From Bacteroidales bacterium (GTDB lineage: Bacteria; Bacteroidota; Bacteroidia; Bacteroidales; GCA-2748055): DNA of 40,331 nt. Shown here in pieces: positions 15,913-24,422 of this stretch. The notes under the pieces were generated by a model that saw nothing but the letters and a program-made list of their open reading frames with translations, searched no databases and was not told the origin of the DNA. The stretch covers positions 1-40,331 of the forward strand of contig JAOZQY010000034.1 of NCBI GenBank assembly GCA_029931975.1, given 5' to 3'. Made by a program: the position numbers and the translations under genes. Each line of letters opens with the position of its first letter. Position 1 is the stretch's first letter.

Positions 15913-18150
15913 ATGAAAAAGATTTTTCTTTTAATGATTGCCCTGGTTTTTTCCTTCCAGGCATGGGTACACGCCGATGAAGGTATGTGGTTGCTTAGCC
16001 TTATTGGCCAGGTTAATATGGATGAGATGACCGAGATGGGCCTGCAACTGACCGCTGAGCAGATTTACAGCGTTAACCAGGCCAGTCTGAAGGATGCCGT
16101 TGGAGCACTGGATCACGGATCTTGTACGGCCGAACTGGTATCCCCTGATGGATTGTTGCTCACTAACCATCATTGTGGTTATGGGGAGATCCAGAACCAC
16201 AGTTCCCTTGAGTATGACTATCTGAAAGATGGATTCTGGGCCATGACCCGTGATGAAGAGCTTCCCAACGAGGGCAAGACCATCACTTTCCTGGTACGGA
16301 TGGAGGAGGTAACCAGCAGGATTGCTCCTGAACTGAATGAGGAGATGGGAATGCAGACACGTGCCTCCAAGATCCGCTCACTTTCGGAAACCATAACAGA
16401 AGAAGCTACAGAAGGGACACACTTTGAGGCCCGTGTAAGAAGCATGTTCAATGGCAACAGGTTTTTCCTTTTTGTAACAGAAACTTACAGGGATGTACGC
16501 CTGGTTGGCGCACCACCCGAATCCATTGGTAAATTCGGTCACGATACCGACAACTGGATGTGGCCCCGTCATACAGGCGACTTTTCCATGTTCAGGGTTT
16601 ATACAGGTCCTGATGGATTGCCAGCCGATTACAGCGCTGATAACGTGCCCCTGAAATCCAGGCATTATCTTCCCATTTCCATGGATGGATATGAGAAGGG
16701 AGATTTCACTATGGTGATGGGCTTCCCAGGAAGTACTTCCCGTTATATGACCTCCTGGGAAATTCAGGAATCGCTTGAAATAGATCACCCCATTCGCATA
16801 AAGGTAAGGGGAATCAAGCTGGATTTGATGATGCAGGATATGCAGGCCGACGAAAAGGTAAGGATTCAGTATGCATCCAAGCATTCTCGTTCCTCTAACT
16901 ATTGGAAGAATTCCATTGGAATGAGTAAAGGACTGAAAAAACTGCATGTAATAGAGAAGAAGCAGCAGATTGAAGCGGACTTCACTGCATGGGTAAACCA
17001 GGATGAAGCACGTAAGGCACTTTATGGGAATGCGCTGATGGATATTCAAACAGCCGTAGAGGGGCGGGCTGAACTGCAAGTCGCTTCAAGTTATATGATT
17101 GAGGCCTATTTCCTGGGAATGGAGACTGTAATGTTCGGGCGCAACCTGAGGGAACTTGAGATGACGCTGGCCGACCCGGAGCCTGATCAGGAGCAGATCA
17201 CAAAGATTACCACTGGCTTGAAGGAAAGTGCGGAGAGATTTTATAAAGATTACAATCCTTCCACAGATAAAAAGATTATGACCGCTATGGTGAACCTGAT
17301 GATCGACGAGGTGGGTGATGAATATCTGCCTTCCACCATATTTGAGGTCAAAACCAAGTACAAGGGCAATGCTGCTAAATATGTAGATAACTACTTTAAA
17401 AAGTCCATTCTCACCGATCAGAGCAGGTACAATGCATTTATGGACAATCCTTCCCTGAAGGCGTTGAAGAAAGATCCCGGCTACCTTGCGGTACTGGCCT
17501 CCCAGAAGCTTTATGAAATTGGAGGCAAAATGGCTCAGTTTGAAGAGAGTTACAGCAGGGGGGCAAGGTTGTTTCTGAAAGGGCTGGTGGAGATGAATCC
17601 CGATAAGGATTTCTATTCCGATGCCAATTCAACCATGCGGATAAACTATGGTGTGGTAGGGGATTACTATCCCAGGGATGCGGTTCTATATACCCATTAT
17701 ACTACACTGAAAGGTGTGATGGAAAAGGAGGATCCCAATAACTTTGAATTTGTTGTGTCGGACAGGCTCAAAGAGTTGTATAAAAACAAGGACTATGGAC
17801 CTTATGGTGAGGATGGAACACTCAATGTCTGTTTTACAACCAACAATGATATTACCGGAGGAAACTCGGGTAGCCCAGTTTTGAATGGAAATGGCGAATT
17901 GCTTGGTCTTGCCTTTGATGGCAACTGGGAAGCCATGAGCGGTGATGTGGCATTTGAAACTGAACTTCAGAAGTGCATCAATGTGGATATCAGGTATGTC
18001 CTCTTTGTTATAGACAAATATGCAGGAGCAAAACATCTGGTGGATGAAATGACACTTGTTAGCTCACCTGCTGAAGAGGCAGAACCTGTGCAAGAAGCAG
18101 CTCCGGCAGAGGAAGTAGTCCCTGTTGCTGAAGCCGTAACTGTTGAGTAA
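15913..18150 (+). CDS. S46 family dipeptidyl peptidase, DPP7-like
   Basis: 745 residues. A signal peptide (MKKIFLLMIALVFSFQAWVHA) directs it to the periplasm. The trypsin-like catalytic parts are clear: CTAELVSPDGLLLTNHHCGYG with the catalytic His, the NWMWPRHTGDFSMFRVY region with the Asp, and GGNSGSPVLNGNGELLGLAFDG with Ser652. Position 670, 18 residues after that Ser, is Gly; this site is Arg in DPP11, which prefers acidic P1 residues, and Gly in DPP7, which prefers hydrophobic P1. A DPP7-type specificity is therefore inferred. It releases dipeptides from imported oligopeptides. The last 25 or so residues form an unusual Glu/Ala/Pro/Val tail beyond the usual family end. Confidence 0.93.
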   Translation: MKKIFLLMIALVFSFQAWVHADEGMWLLSLIGQVNMDEMTEMGLQLTAEQIYSVNQASLKDAVGALDHGSCTAELVSPDGLLLTNHHCGYGEIQNHSSLEYDYLKDGFWAMTRDEELPNEGKTITFLVRMEEVTSRIAPELNEEMGMQTRASKIRSLSETITEEATEGTHFEARVRSMFNGNRFFLFVTETYRDVRLVGAPPESIGKFGHDTDNWMWPRHTGDFSMFRVYTGPDGLPADYSADNVPLKSRHYLPISMDGYEKGDFTMVMGFPGSTSRYMTSWEIQESLEIDHPIRIKVRGIKLDLMMQDMQADEKVRIQYASKHSRSSNYWKNSIGMSKGLKKLHVIEKKQQIEADFTAWVNQDEARKALYGNALMDIQTAVEGRAELQVASSYMIEAYFLGMETVMFGRNLRELEMTLADPEPDQEQITKITTGLKESAERFYKDYNPSTDKKIMTAMVNLMIDEVGDEYLPSTIFEVKTKYKGNAAKYVDNYFKKSILTDQSRYNAFMDNPSLKALKKDPGYLAVLASQKLYEIGGKMAQFEESYSRGARLFLKGLVEMNPDKDFYSDANSTMRINYGVVGDYYPRDAVLYTHYTTLKGVMEKEDPNNFEFVVSDRLKELYKNKDYGPYGEDGTLNVCFTTNNDITGGNSGSPVLNGNGELLGLAFDGNWEAMSGDVAFETELQKCINVDIRYVLFVIDKYAGAKHLVDEMTLVSSPAEEAEPVQEAAPAEEVVPVAEAVTVE

Positions 18151-18157
18151 TGCAACC

Positions 18158-18637
18158 ATGGGCCCGGGCGAAATAGTCATATACACAGACGGAGCTGCCC
18201 GGGGAAATCCCGGTCCAGGCGGATATGGGGTAGTGATGCTGTATGGAAAGCACCGCAGGGAGCTCTCAGAAGGTTTCAGGTTAACCACCAATAACCGGAT
18301 GGAGTTACTTGCTGTGATAAGGGGATTGGAAACCCTGAAGCGGGATGATTTGAGTGTGAAGATCTATACTGACTCGCGTTATGTTTCCGATGCGGTGAAT
18401 AAAGGATGGGTTTTTAACTGGGAGGCAAAACGCTTTAAGAACAAGAAGAATGTGGATCTCTGGCAGCGGTTCCTGGTGGTGTACCGGAAGTATAAGGTAC
18501 AGTTTATCTGGGTGAAGGGGCATGCCAGTATTCCGGAAAATGAAAGATGCGACAGGCTGGCCGTTGAGGCCAGTCACGGCACATCACTTCAGGAAGATTC
18601 CGGGTATGTGGAAAACAAGGATGAAACTTTAATATAG
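18158..18637 (+). CDS. rnhA: Ribonuclease HI
   Basis: 159 residues from the ATG at 18158, 7 bases after the peptidase stop; a TTG at 18143 would overlap the previous gene. The four acidic catalytic positions are visible: YTDGAARGNPG, NRMELLA, YTDSRYV and ERCDRLA, along with the WVKGHAS His loop and the basic KRFKNKKNVDLW substrate-binding handle. It cleaves the RNA strand of RNA-DNA hybrids in the cytoplasm. The C-terminal HGTSLQEDSGYVENKDETLI is an acidic extension of no known role. Confidence 0.96.
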   Translation: MGPGEIVIYTDGAARGNPGPGGYGVVMLYGKHRRELSEGFRLTTNNRMELLAVIRGLETLKRDDLSVKIYTDSRYVSDAVNKGWVFNWEAKRFKNKKNVDLWQRFLVVYRKYKVQFIWVKGHASIPENERCDRLAVEASHGTSLQEDSGYVENKDETLI

Positions 18638-18671
18638 TTTTTCTTAAATTTCAGTACCAAATCGGATTCAT

Positions 18672-19184
18672 ATGTTAAGTAAGTCAATCCTAATCTACCA
18701 GGGACCGCTATCTTTCAGTACTATTGATTTGCTGCTGTCTAAGTTTAAAGTAGCTGCCCAGGATCATGATCTCTCTTTCAAGACTTACAAGAAGATGATC
18801 TCTGTAATGATAGAGGCTCTGGAAAATATCTCCAAATATAGTGACCAGTTTCAGTACAATGGTGAGTGCACTTCCGACTTTTATCCATCCTGCCGAATAA
18901 GCTGTAGCGACTCTTTGATTGAGATGGAAACAAAGAACCCGGTAAAGAAGAGAGATGTTTCTCTGCTCAGAAAGAGGATTGACCTGGTGAATGAGCATGA
19001 CAATGAGGCCTTAAAAGAACTTTATAAGTCCACCATGAACAATGGGAAATTTTCAGCCAAAGGAGGAGCTGGCCTGGGACTAATCGAGATGGCAAAAACC
19101 ACCGGTAATAAACTGGAATATACTTTTGAAAATCTAACGAAAGACTATTTCCTCTATACCTTCAGGGTTTCGATGAATATGTAG
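18672..19184 (+). CDS. SiaB-like (DUF6272) histidine kinase-fold protein
   Basis: 170 residues with no membrane segment. It resembles the SiaB/DUF6272 group: an N-terminal helical region, an N-box-like VMIEALENISKYSDQ and a G-box KGGAGLGLIEMAKTT, as in small GHKL-fold kinases that phosphorylate serine in anti-anti-sigma-type partners. In Pseudomonas, SiaB works with SiaA and SiaC in diguanylate cyclase control. Neither a SiaC-like nor a PP2C phosphatase gene lies beside it here, so the partner is unknown. It stands 34 bases after rnhA and may be co-transcribed. Function inferred from fold only. Confidence 0.75.
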   Translation: MLSKSILIYQGPLSFSTIDLLLSKFKVAAQDHDLSFKTYKKMISVMIEALENISKYSDQFQYNGECTSDFYPSCRISCSDSLIEMETKNPVKKRDVSLLRKRIDLVNEHDNEALKELYKSTMNNGKFSAKGGAGLGLIEMAKTTGNKLEYTFENLTKDYFLYTFRVSMNM

Positions 19185-19212
19185 ATGCACTGTTCTAATT
19201 CGTGCAGTCCGG

Positions 19213-19236
19213 GTTCGGTTTCGAACACTTTTTTTA
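19213..19236 (+). terminator. Weak candidate terminator after the SiaB-like gene
   Basis: GTTCG and CGAAC pair around a 4-base loop, followed after A by C and seven T. The stem is only 5 base pairs, so this is a modest candidate. Confidence 0.35.
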
Positions 19237-19272
19237 TTCCATCCCAGCTGGTTCCTATTCTAACAGTTTTAA

Positions 19273-19307
19273 ATTTAGTATACTAAATCTTGTGGCACGA
19301 AAACTGT
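19273..19307 (+). promoter_or_regulatory. 16-base palindrome and sigma-54-like element before the ABC permease
   Basis: ATTTAGTATACTAAAT (19273-19288) is a perfect 16-base palindrome. Next to it TGTGGCACGA (19291-19300) matches the sigma-54 -24 box (TGGCACG), and ten bases after its GG comes GT where the -12 box would have GC. So the -24 box is perfect and the -12 box imperfect. The permease ATG follows at 19332. Confidence 0.4.
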
Positions 19308-19331
19308 GTAATCTAACATAACTGAAGAGAT

Positions 19332-21782
19332 ATGTGGAGGAATTTTTTTACTGTAGCCTTAAGGAATATCAGTAAACATAAAGTATTTACTTTGATAAAT
19401 GTATCTGGATTGGCCATTGGTCTGGCAAGTTCGATCCTGATACTTTTGTTCATTGTTAAAGAGGTGAGCTTCGATCGTTTTCATGAAAACAGTCATCGGA
19501 TTCACAGACTTTATATCAATGGATTAATGGGAGAACAATCATTTCGTGGGGCGTGGACCTCCATGATTATGGCTCCAACTTTTACCGAGGAAATTCCGGA
19601 AATTGATGAGTATGTCAGGTTTGATGTCTATAATCAGTGCCTGGTCTGGTATGAAGTGGAGAGTCATATAGAGGATCATTTTCTTTTTTCTGATTCGAGC
19701 ATATTTGACGTTTTTAGTATCAACCTGATTAAAGGAGATCCGTTCACAGCCCTTTCCAAACCTAATTCAATTATTATAACAGAGGAGAAGGCCAGACTAT
19801 ATTTTGGTGATGAAGATCCTCTGGGCCTTCCCCTGAATGTGAATAGCGACAGCAATTATTATTACGTGACCGGTGTATTTGAAGCAATGCCGGAGAACTC
19901 TCATTTTTTTGCCGACTTTATTGCTTCCATGGAGACCCTCGACTGGGAGAGCAATTTGACCTGGTTCCAGAATTCCATATTCAGTTATGTTCTTTTGAAA
20001 CCGGGGGCCGATCCTGCACTGGTTGAAAAGAAAATAGCTGGTGTCATGGCTGAACACATCAAGGGAGAACTACAGTCCATTCTGGGAGTAGGACCAGAGG
20101 AATGGGCCCGGGGAGGGAACAGTTATGGGGTATACCTGCAGCCCCTGCTTGCCATCCATCTGCAGCCGGATATTGAAGTGGGGATGGACAGCTGCTTTCG
20201 CCCGGTTAATGACAGGCTCTATGTGCACATTTTTGCCTTGATTGCATTTTTCATCCTGATCATAGCCTCCATTAATTTCATGAATCTTTCCACGGCCAGG
20301 TCGGCTATCAGGGCCCGGGAAATCGGGATCAGGAAAGTGGCCGGATCCCAGCGCTCATTGCTGATCTACCAGTTTCTGACTGAATCGGTTGTTCTGAGCC
20401 TGATGGCGCTGGCTTTTGCATTGATTATTGTGGAACTTTTCCTGCCATGGTTTAACCATGCCATGGAGCTTAACCTGAAGCTGGAGCCTGAACAATATCG
20501 CTTCCTTTTGCCTTTCGTGTTGCTTTTGGCTCTCATAGTGGGTCTTCTCAGTGGGATCTATCCGGCTTTGTTCCTCTCCAGGTTCAAACCGGTGGACGGA
20601 ATCAAAGGAGGTTTTCTGGGCAACAGGAAGGCGAACCTTTTCAGATCTATCATGGTTGTTACCCAGTTTACCATATCAGTGGCCATTATTGTGGGAACAC
20701 TTATTGTTTCAAACCAGTTGCGTTTTATGCTGAATAAGGATCTTGGATATGATAAGGATCAATTGGTGGTGCTGAAAAGGACCTATCCGCTGGGAAGAAG
20801 CCTCCAGTCTTTCTGTCGTGAGATTGAAAAAATACCCGGGGTGGTTTCAGCAAGCAACTCAACAACTTACCTGGGATATGACAACAGTACAGAAACATAC
20901 CAGATTAAGGGTAGAGAGGCTGCCCGGAACTATCTTTTTGCATGTAACTATGTGGATGAAGAATTTATGAAGACCTACAATTTTCGAATGGCCAATGAGG
21001 AGAGCCGCTTCTTTGATAACAATATTTCCACAAATCAATCCTCTATTTTGATTAATGAAGCAGCTGCCTTTGAGTTTGGAATCACCGATCCTAAGAACAC
21101 CATCATCCTGGAGCCGACCATTGAAGGTGATACCAACCAGTTGAGAATTATTGGCGTCATCGAAGACTTTCATCACAGCTCTCTCAGAGAACCTGTGGGG
21201 CCCTATATGCTCAGGTATAAGGAGGAGGATATGGACTGGTCAGGTTATATTACTGTAAGGTTGGGTGTGGCAGGAGAGGGAGTTCCCATTACGATTAACA
21301 AGATTAAGAAGACATGGATGAACATGACCGGCGATGCTCCTTTTCAATTCTTTTTTCTGGATGATGAGCTGGATAATTATTATAAGGAGGAAAGTCGGAC
21401 CGGCAGGGTTTCCTTACTGTTTGCTATTCTTGCTACTTTTATCGCCTGCCTGGGTTTGTTTGGACTGACCCTTCATAATACCCATAGAAGGATACGTGAA
21501 ATCGGAATCAGAAAAGCCATGGGTGCTTCCATCGGTGATGTAATTAGGGTAGTTTCCCGTGAAGTAGTGCTTTTGATGGGAATCTCTGTGCTGCTGGCCT
21601 GGATTGTAGCCTTTTTATTTATGCAAAATTGGTTGCATGATTTTCCATTTAACATTGGATTCAAAGCCTGGATCTATATTGTTTCGGCCCTGTCAGCCAT
21701 GTTTCTTGCCATTGCTTCAGTCACCCTGCTTGCCTATCGGGCTGCCAGACGCAATCCGGCCTCCATATTGCATTATGAGTAG
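19332..21782 (+). CDS. FtsX/MacB-type ABC transporter permease
   Basis: 816 residues. It begins MWRNFFTVALRNISKHKVFTLINVSGLAIGLAS, the standard start of Bacteroidota MacB-like permeases. There are two units, each with a periplasmic MacB_PCD domain and an FtsX domain: helices near 20-45 and 295-430, a second periplasmic region, and helices near 690-805, including RIREIGIRKAMGAS, the coupling motif. Such permeases do not form channels; they transmit ATP-driven motion to periplasmic or outer-membrane partners for lipoprotein, peptide or drug export. No ATPase gene is adjacent, so its partner lies elsewhere. A palindrome and a sigma-54-like element precede it. Confidence 0.9.
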   Translation: MWRNFFTVALRNISKHKVFTLINVSGLAIGLASSILILLFIVKEVSFDRFHENSHRIHRLYINGLMGEQSFRGAWTSMIMAPTFTEEIPEIDEYVRFDVYNQCLVWYEVESHIEDHFLFSDSSIFDVFSINLIKGDPFTALSKPNSIIITEEKARLYFGDEDPLGLPLNVNSDSNYYYVTGVFEAMPENSHFFADFIASMETLDWESNLTWFQNSIFSYVLLKPGADPALVEKKIAGVMAEHIKGELQSILGVGPEEWARGGNSYGVYLQPLLAIHLQPDIEVGMDSCFRPVNDRLYVHIFALIAFFILIIASINFMNLSTARSAIRAREIGIRKVAGSQRSLLIYQFLTESVVLSLMALAFALIIVELFLPWFNHAMELNLKLEPEQYRFLLPFVLLLALIVGLLSGIYPALFLSRFKPVDGIKGGFLGNRKANLFRSIMVVTQFTISVAIIVGTLIVSNQLRFMLNKDLGYDKDQLVVLKRTYPLGRSLQSFCREIEKIPGVVSASNSTTYLGYDNSTETYQIKGREAARNYLFACNYVDEEFMKTYNFRMANEESRFFDNNISTNQSSILINEAAAFEFGITDPKNTIILEPTIEGDTNQLRIIGVIEDFHHSSLREPVGPYMLRYKEEDMDWSGYITVRLGVAGEGVPITINKIKKTWMNMTGDAPFQFFFLDDELDNYYKEESRTGRVSLLFAILATFIACLGLFGLTLHNTHRRIREIGIRKAMGASIGDVIRVVSREVVLLMGISVLLAWIVAFLFMQNWLHDFPFNIGFKAWIYIVSALSAMFLAIASVTLLAYRAARRNPASILHYE

Positions 21783-21791
21783 TTTGAATGG

Positions 21792-22544
21792 TCAGAAGCC
21801 TCCCTCTTTCCTGACCTTTTCAAGGTCCTCGGGGGTGTCCACACCAAGAGACGGAAGATGGCTAACTGCAGTTTGTATGGTTATTCCATGTTCCAGCCAG
21901 CGCAATTGTTCCAGCGATTCGGCCTGTTCCAGTGAAGATGGAGATAGGTTCACCACCTGTTCCAGGATCTCCCGCTGAAAGGCATAGAGCCCGATATGGG
22001 TGTAGAAGTGCAGTTTGCCGGGCGACTTTCCAATCGTATTTTCCCTCACAAAAGGAATAGGAGACCTGGAGAAATAGAGTGCTCTGAAGGATCGGTCCAC
22101 CACTACTTTTACTACATTGGGATTTTTCAGCTCTTCTTCATCATTCATCTGCCTGATCAGAGTGGCTATTCCTGCCTCAGGAAAATTAAAGCAATCGATT
22201 AGTGTCTGTAGTTGTTCTTTGCGGATCAGGGGTTCGTCGCCCTGAATGTTGACCACATGACTGAAGGTGAGTTTTTCCTGATTCTCATATCGCCTGGCAG
22301 CTTCAGCGCAGCGTTCGGTACCACTTCTATGCCTTGATGAGGTCATTTGTGCCATCCCTCCAAATTTTCGCACAGCATCATAGATGCGTTGATCGTCAGT
22401 GGCCACAACCAGATGTTTAAACAGGGAGGATGCTCCTTCATAAACCCACTGAATCATGGGTTTGCTCCCCAGCAGGGCCAGAGGTTTTCCCGGAAACCGG
22501 GTTGATGCATATCTTGCAGGTATTATACCCAGGAATTCAGCCAT
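21792..22544 (-). CDS. kdsB: 3-deoxy-manno-octulosonate cytidylyltransferase (CMP-KDO synthetase)
   Basis: 250 residues, normal length. It starts EFLGIIPARYASTRFPGKPLALLGSKPMIQWVYE, the nucleotide-binding signature with the RxxSxRxPGKPL motif. HVVNIQGDEPLI, SRSPIPF and LRWLEHGI also match KdsB. It activates KDO with CTP for the lipid A core, so the cell makes LPS. It is convergent with the ABC permease (9-base gap) and divergent from the sigma-54 activator. An exact -7 element TATTTTTG lies on the minus strand at 22562-22555, about 12 bases before the ATG. Confidence 0.97.
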   Translation of the reverse strand: MAEFLGIIPARYASTRFPGKPLALLGSKPMIQWVYEGASSLFKHLVVATDDQRIYDAVRKFGGMAQMTSSRHRSGTERCAEAARRYENQEKLTFSHVVNIQGDEPLIRKEQLQTLIDCFNFPEAGIATLIRQMNDEEELKNPNVVKVVVDRSFRALYFSRSPIPFVRENTIGKSPGKLHFYTHIGLYAFQREILEQVVNLSPSSLEQAESLEQLRWLEHGITIQTAVSHLPSLGVDTPEDLEKVRKEGGF

Positions 22545-22644
22545 TTTTTTATTTCAAAAATAGGAAACTATGGGGATAAATCTTTTTGAATCCGGTTAAA
22601 ATTGTAATTTTGTCATACTTTCAGGTTATTTTGTCAGAAGCAAC

Positions 22645-23886
22645 ATGGAGATTCAACAGATAAAACAGCGCTTTGCGATTATAGGAACATATCCCGGACT
22701 GGACAGGGCCATTGATATTGCAAGACAGGTGGCACCTACCGACTTGAGTGTCCTGATTTCAGGGGAGAGCGGGACCGGTAAGGAGGCGTTTCCACAGATA
22801 ATTCACGCCCTTGGAGGCAGGAGGCATGGACCTTATACTGCTGTGAATTGCGGAGCCATTCCTGATGGTACCATCGATTCCGAATTGTTTGGTCATGAAA
22901 AGGGTGCTTTTACCGGAGCAACAGATACAAGGAAAGGGTATTTTGAAGTCTCCGACGGAGGAACCATCTTTTTGGATGAAGTGGCCGAATTGCCCCTTTC
23001 CACCCAGGTTCGCCTATTAAGAGTGCTTGAAACAGGTGAGTTTATAAGGGTAGGCTCCTCCAAGGTATTGAAAACCGATGTCAGGATAGTTGCCGCCACC
23101 AATCTGGACGTAAGCCAGGCCATAAAAAAGGGTAAATTCAGGGAGGATCTGTTTTATCGCCTGAATACTGTTCCAATCCAGATGCCCTCTTTGAGGGAAC
23201 GAGGAAACGACATCCTGTTACTGTTTAGAAAGTTTGCTTCAGATTTTTCGGAACGCTACCGCATGCCGCCCATCAAGCTGGATGAAGAGGCACGCCAGAT
23301 ATTGCTGAACTACGAATGGCCGGGAAATGTGCGACAGCTGAGAAATATTACCGAACAACTTTCAGTTATTGAACAGGATAGGGAAGTCTCTGCGGCTGTT
23401 TTAACACACTATTTGCCCGATTATCATAAAACCCGTTTGCCTGCGTTGATAAATAAGACCTCTTTGACTGAGGATGCATTCAATTCAGAAAGGGAAATCC
23501 TCTACAAAGTACTCTTCGATATGAAGAGTGATATGAATGATCTGAAAAAGCTGGTGGCTCAGATCATGGAGAAGGGTTCGGTCGGCTCTGATATTGAGCA
23601 GGAGAATGAAGGGCTCATTAAGAAGCTTTACTCCATTGATAATCTGACGGCTGATGTTGAAAATCTGGTCACCCCAAAGGGTCCGGTCAGGAATGAAAGG
23701 GATGAAGAGAATATCCAGGACACGGAGGAGATTGTGGAAGAGTCTCTGTCTCTGGAGGACAAGGAAATCGAATTGATAATCAAGGCCCTTGACAAGCACA
23801 ATGGAAAAAGGAAGTATGCAGCACAGGACCTGGGAATCTCTGAAAGAACCCTGTACAGGAAGATCAAAGAATACGATATTGAATAA
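22645..23886 (+). CDS. Sigma-54-dependent transcriptional activator without a receiver domain
   Basis: 413 residues. An AAA+ domain fills the first 240: Walker A GESGTGKE, the sigma-54 contact loop GAFTGA, Walker B GGTIFLDEV, and sensor regions with RLLRVLE and LPSLRERGNDI. The C-terminal region has an acidic linker and a Fis-type helix-turn-helix (KRKYAAQDLGISERTLYRKIK). There is no N-terminal receiver or PAS domain, so its activity must be controlled by another protein or by its own level. It sits 3 bases before lptE; this gene order recurs in Bacteroidales. Sigma-54-like elements at 19291 and 25601 are possible targets; that link is speculative. Confidence 0.92.
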   Translation: MEIQQIKQRFAIIGTYPGLDRAIDIARQVAPTDLSVLISGESGTGKEAFPQIIHALGGRRHGPYTAVNCGAIPDGTIDSELFGHEKGAFTGATDTRKGYFEVSDGGTIFLDEVAELPLSTQVRLLRVLETGEFIRVGSSKVLKTDVRIVAATNLDVSQAIKKGKFREDLFYRLNTVPIQMPSLRERGNDILLLFRKFASDFSERYRMPPIKLDEEARQILLNYEWPGNVRQLRNITEQLSVIEQDREVSAAVLTHYLPDYHKTRLPALINKTSLTEDAFNSEREILYKVLFDMKSDMNDLKKLVAQIMEKGSVGSDIEQENEGLIKKLYSIDNLTADVENLVTPKGPVRNERDEENIQDTEEIVEESLSLEDKEIELIIKALDKHNGKRKYAAQDLGISERTLYRKIKEYDIE

Positions 23887-23889
23887 GAT

Positions 23890-24411
23890 ATGAAAAGGAT
23901 TGGTCGATATACAAGGGTGCTTGCAGTTGTGCTAGCCCTTCTGCTTACGCTTACAGCATGCAAAGTATCATACTCCTTCAGTGGGGTCAATATATCGCCT
24001 GAAGTGTTGACCTATTCTGTAGAGTATTTTCAAAATCGGGCACCCATTGTTCAGGCGCAACTGAGCCAGGTATTTACCGATGCTCTGATGGACAAGATTC
24101 AGGGGAATACAAGCCTTGACCTTTCAACGGATGGCGGTGATGTCAGCTTTTCGGGAGAAATCACCGGGTATGAGACCAGGCCCACGGCCATCACCAGCAG
24201 AGAAACGGCAGCACGAAACAGACTTACTATTTCGGTGCGGGTAAAATATACCAATGCAATGGAACCGGATCTGGATTATGATTCCAGCTTTTCCCGGTAT
24301 GAGGATTATGATTCTTCGCAGGACCTGACCTCTGTTGAAAATGAGCTTATTGAGTTGATTGTTGAGAATCTTGTGGAAGATATATTTAACAAGGCTTTTA
24401 TTTCCTGGTAA
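23890..24411 (+). CDS. lptE: LptE-family LPS assembly lipoprotein
   Basis: 173 residues with an N-terminal signal and lipobox LLLTLTAC, so it is a predicted outer-membrane lipoprotein. The mature part starts KVSYSFSGVNISPEVLTYSVEYFQNRAPIVQAQLSQVFTDAL and ends in a helix, as in the Bacteroidota LptE/LptE-like group. LptE plugs the LptD barrel for LPS delivery to the outer leaflet. It lies between the sigma-54 activator and the TPR gene in one operon leading to secG, and fits with kdsB next door. Confidence 0.9.
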   Translation: MKRIGRYTRVLAVVLALLLTLTACKVSYSFSGVNISPEVLTYSVEYFQNRAPIVQAQLSQVFTDALMDKIQGNTSLDLSTDGGDVSFSGEITGYETRPTAITSRETAARNRLTISVRVKYTNAMEPDLDYDSSFSRYEDYDSSQDLTSVENELIELIVENLVEDIFNKAFISW

Positions 24412-24422
24412 CCCTGCTATAT

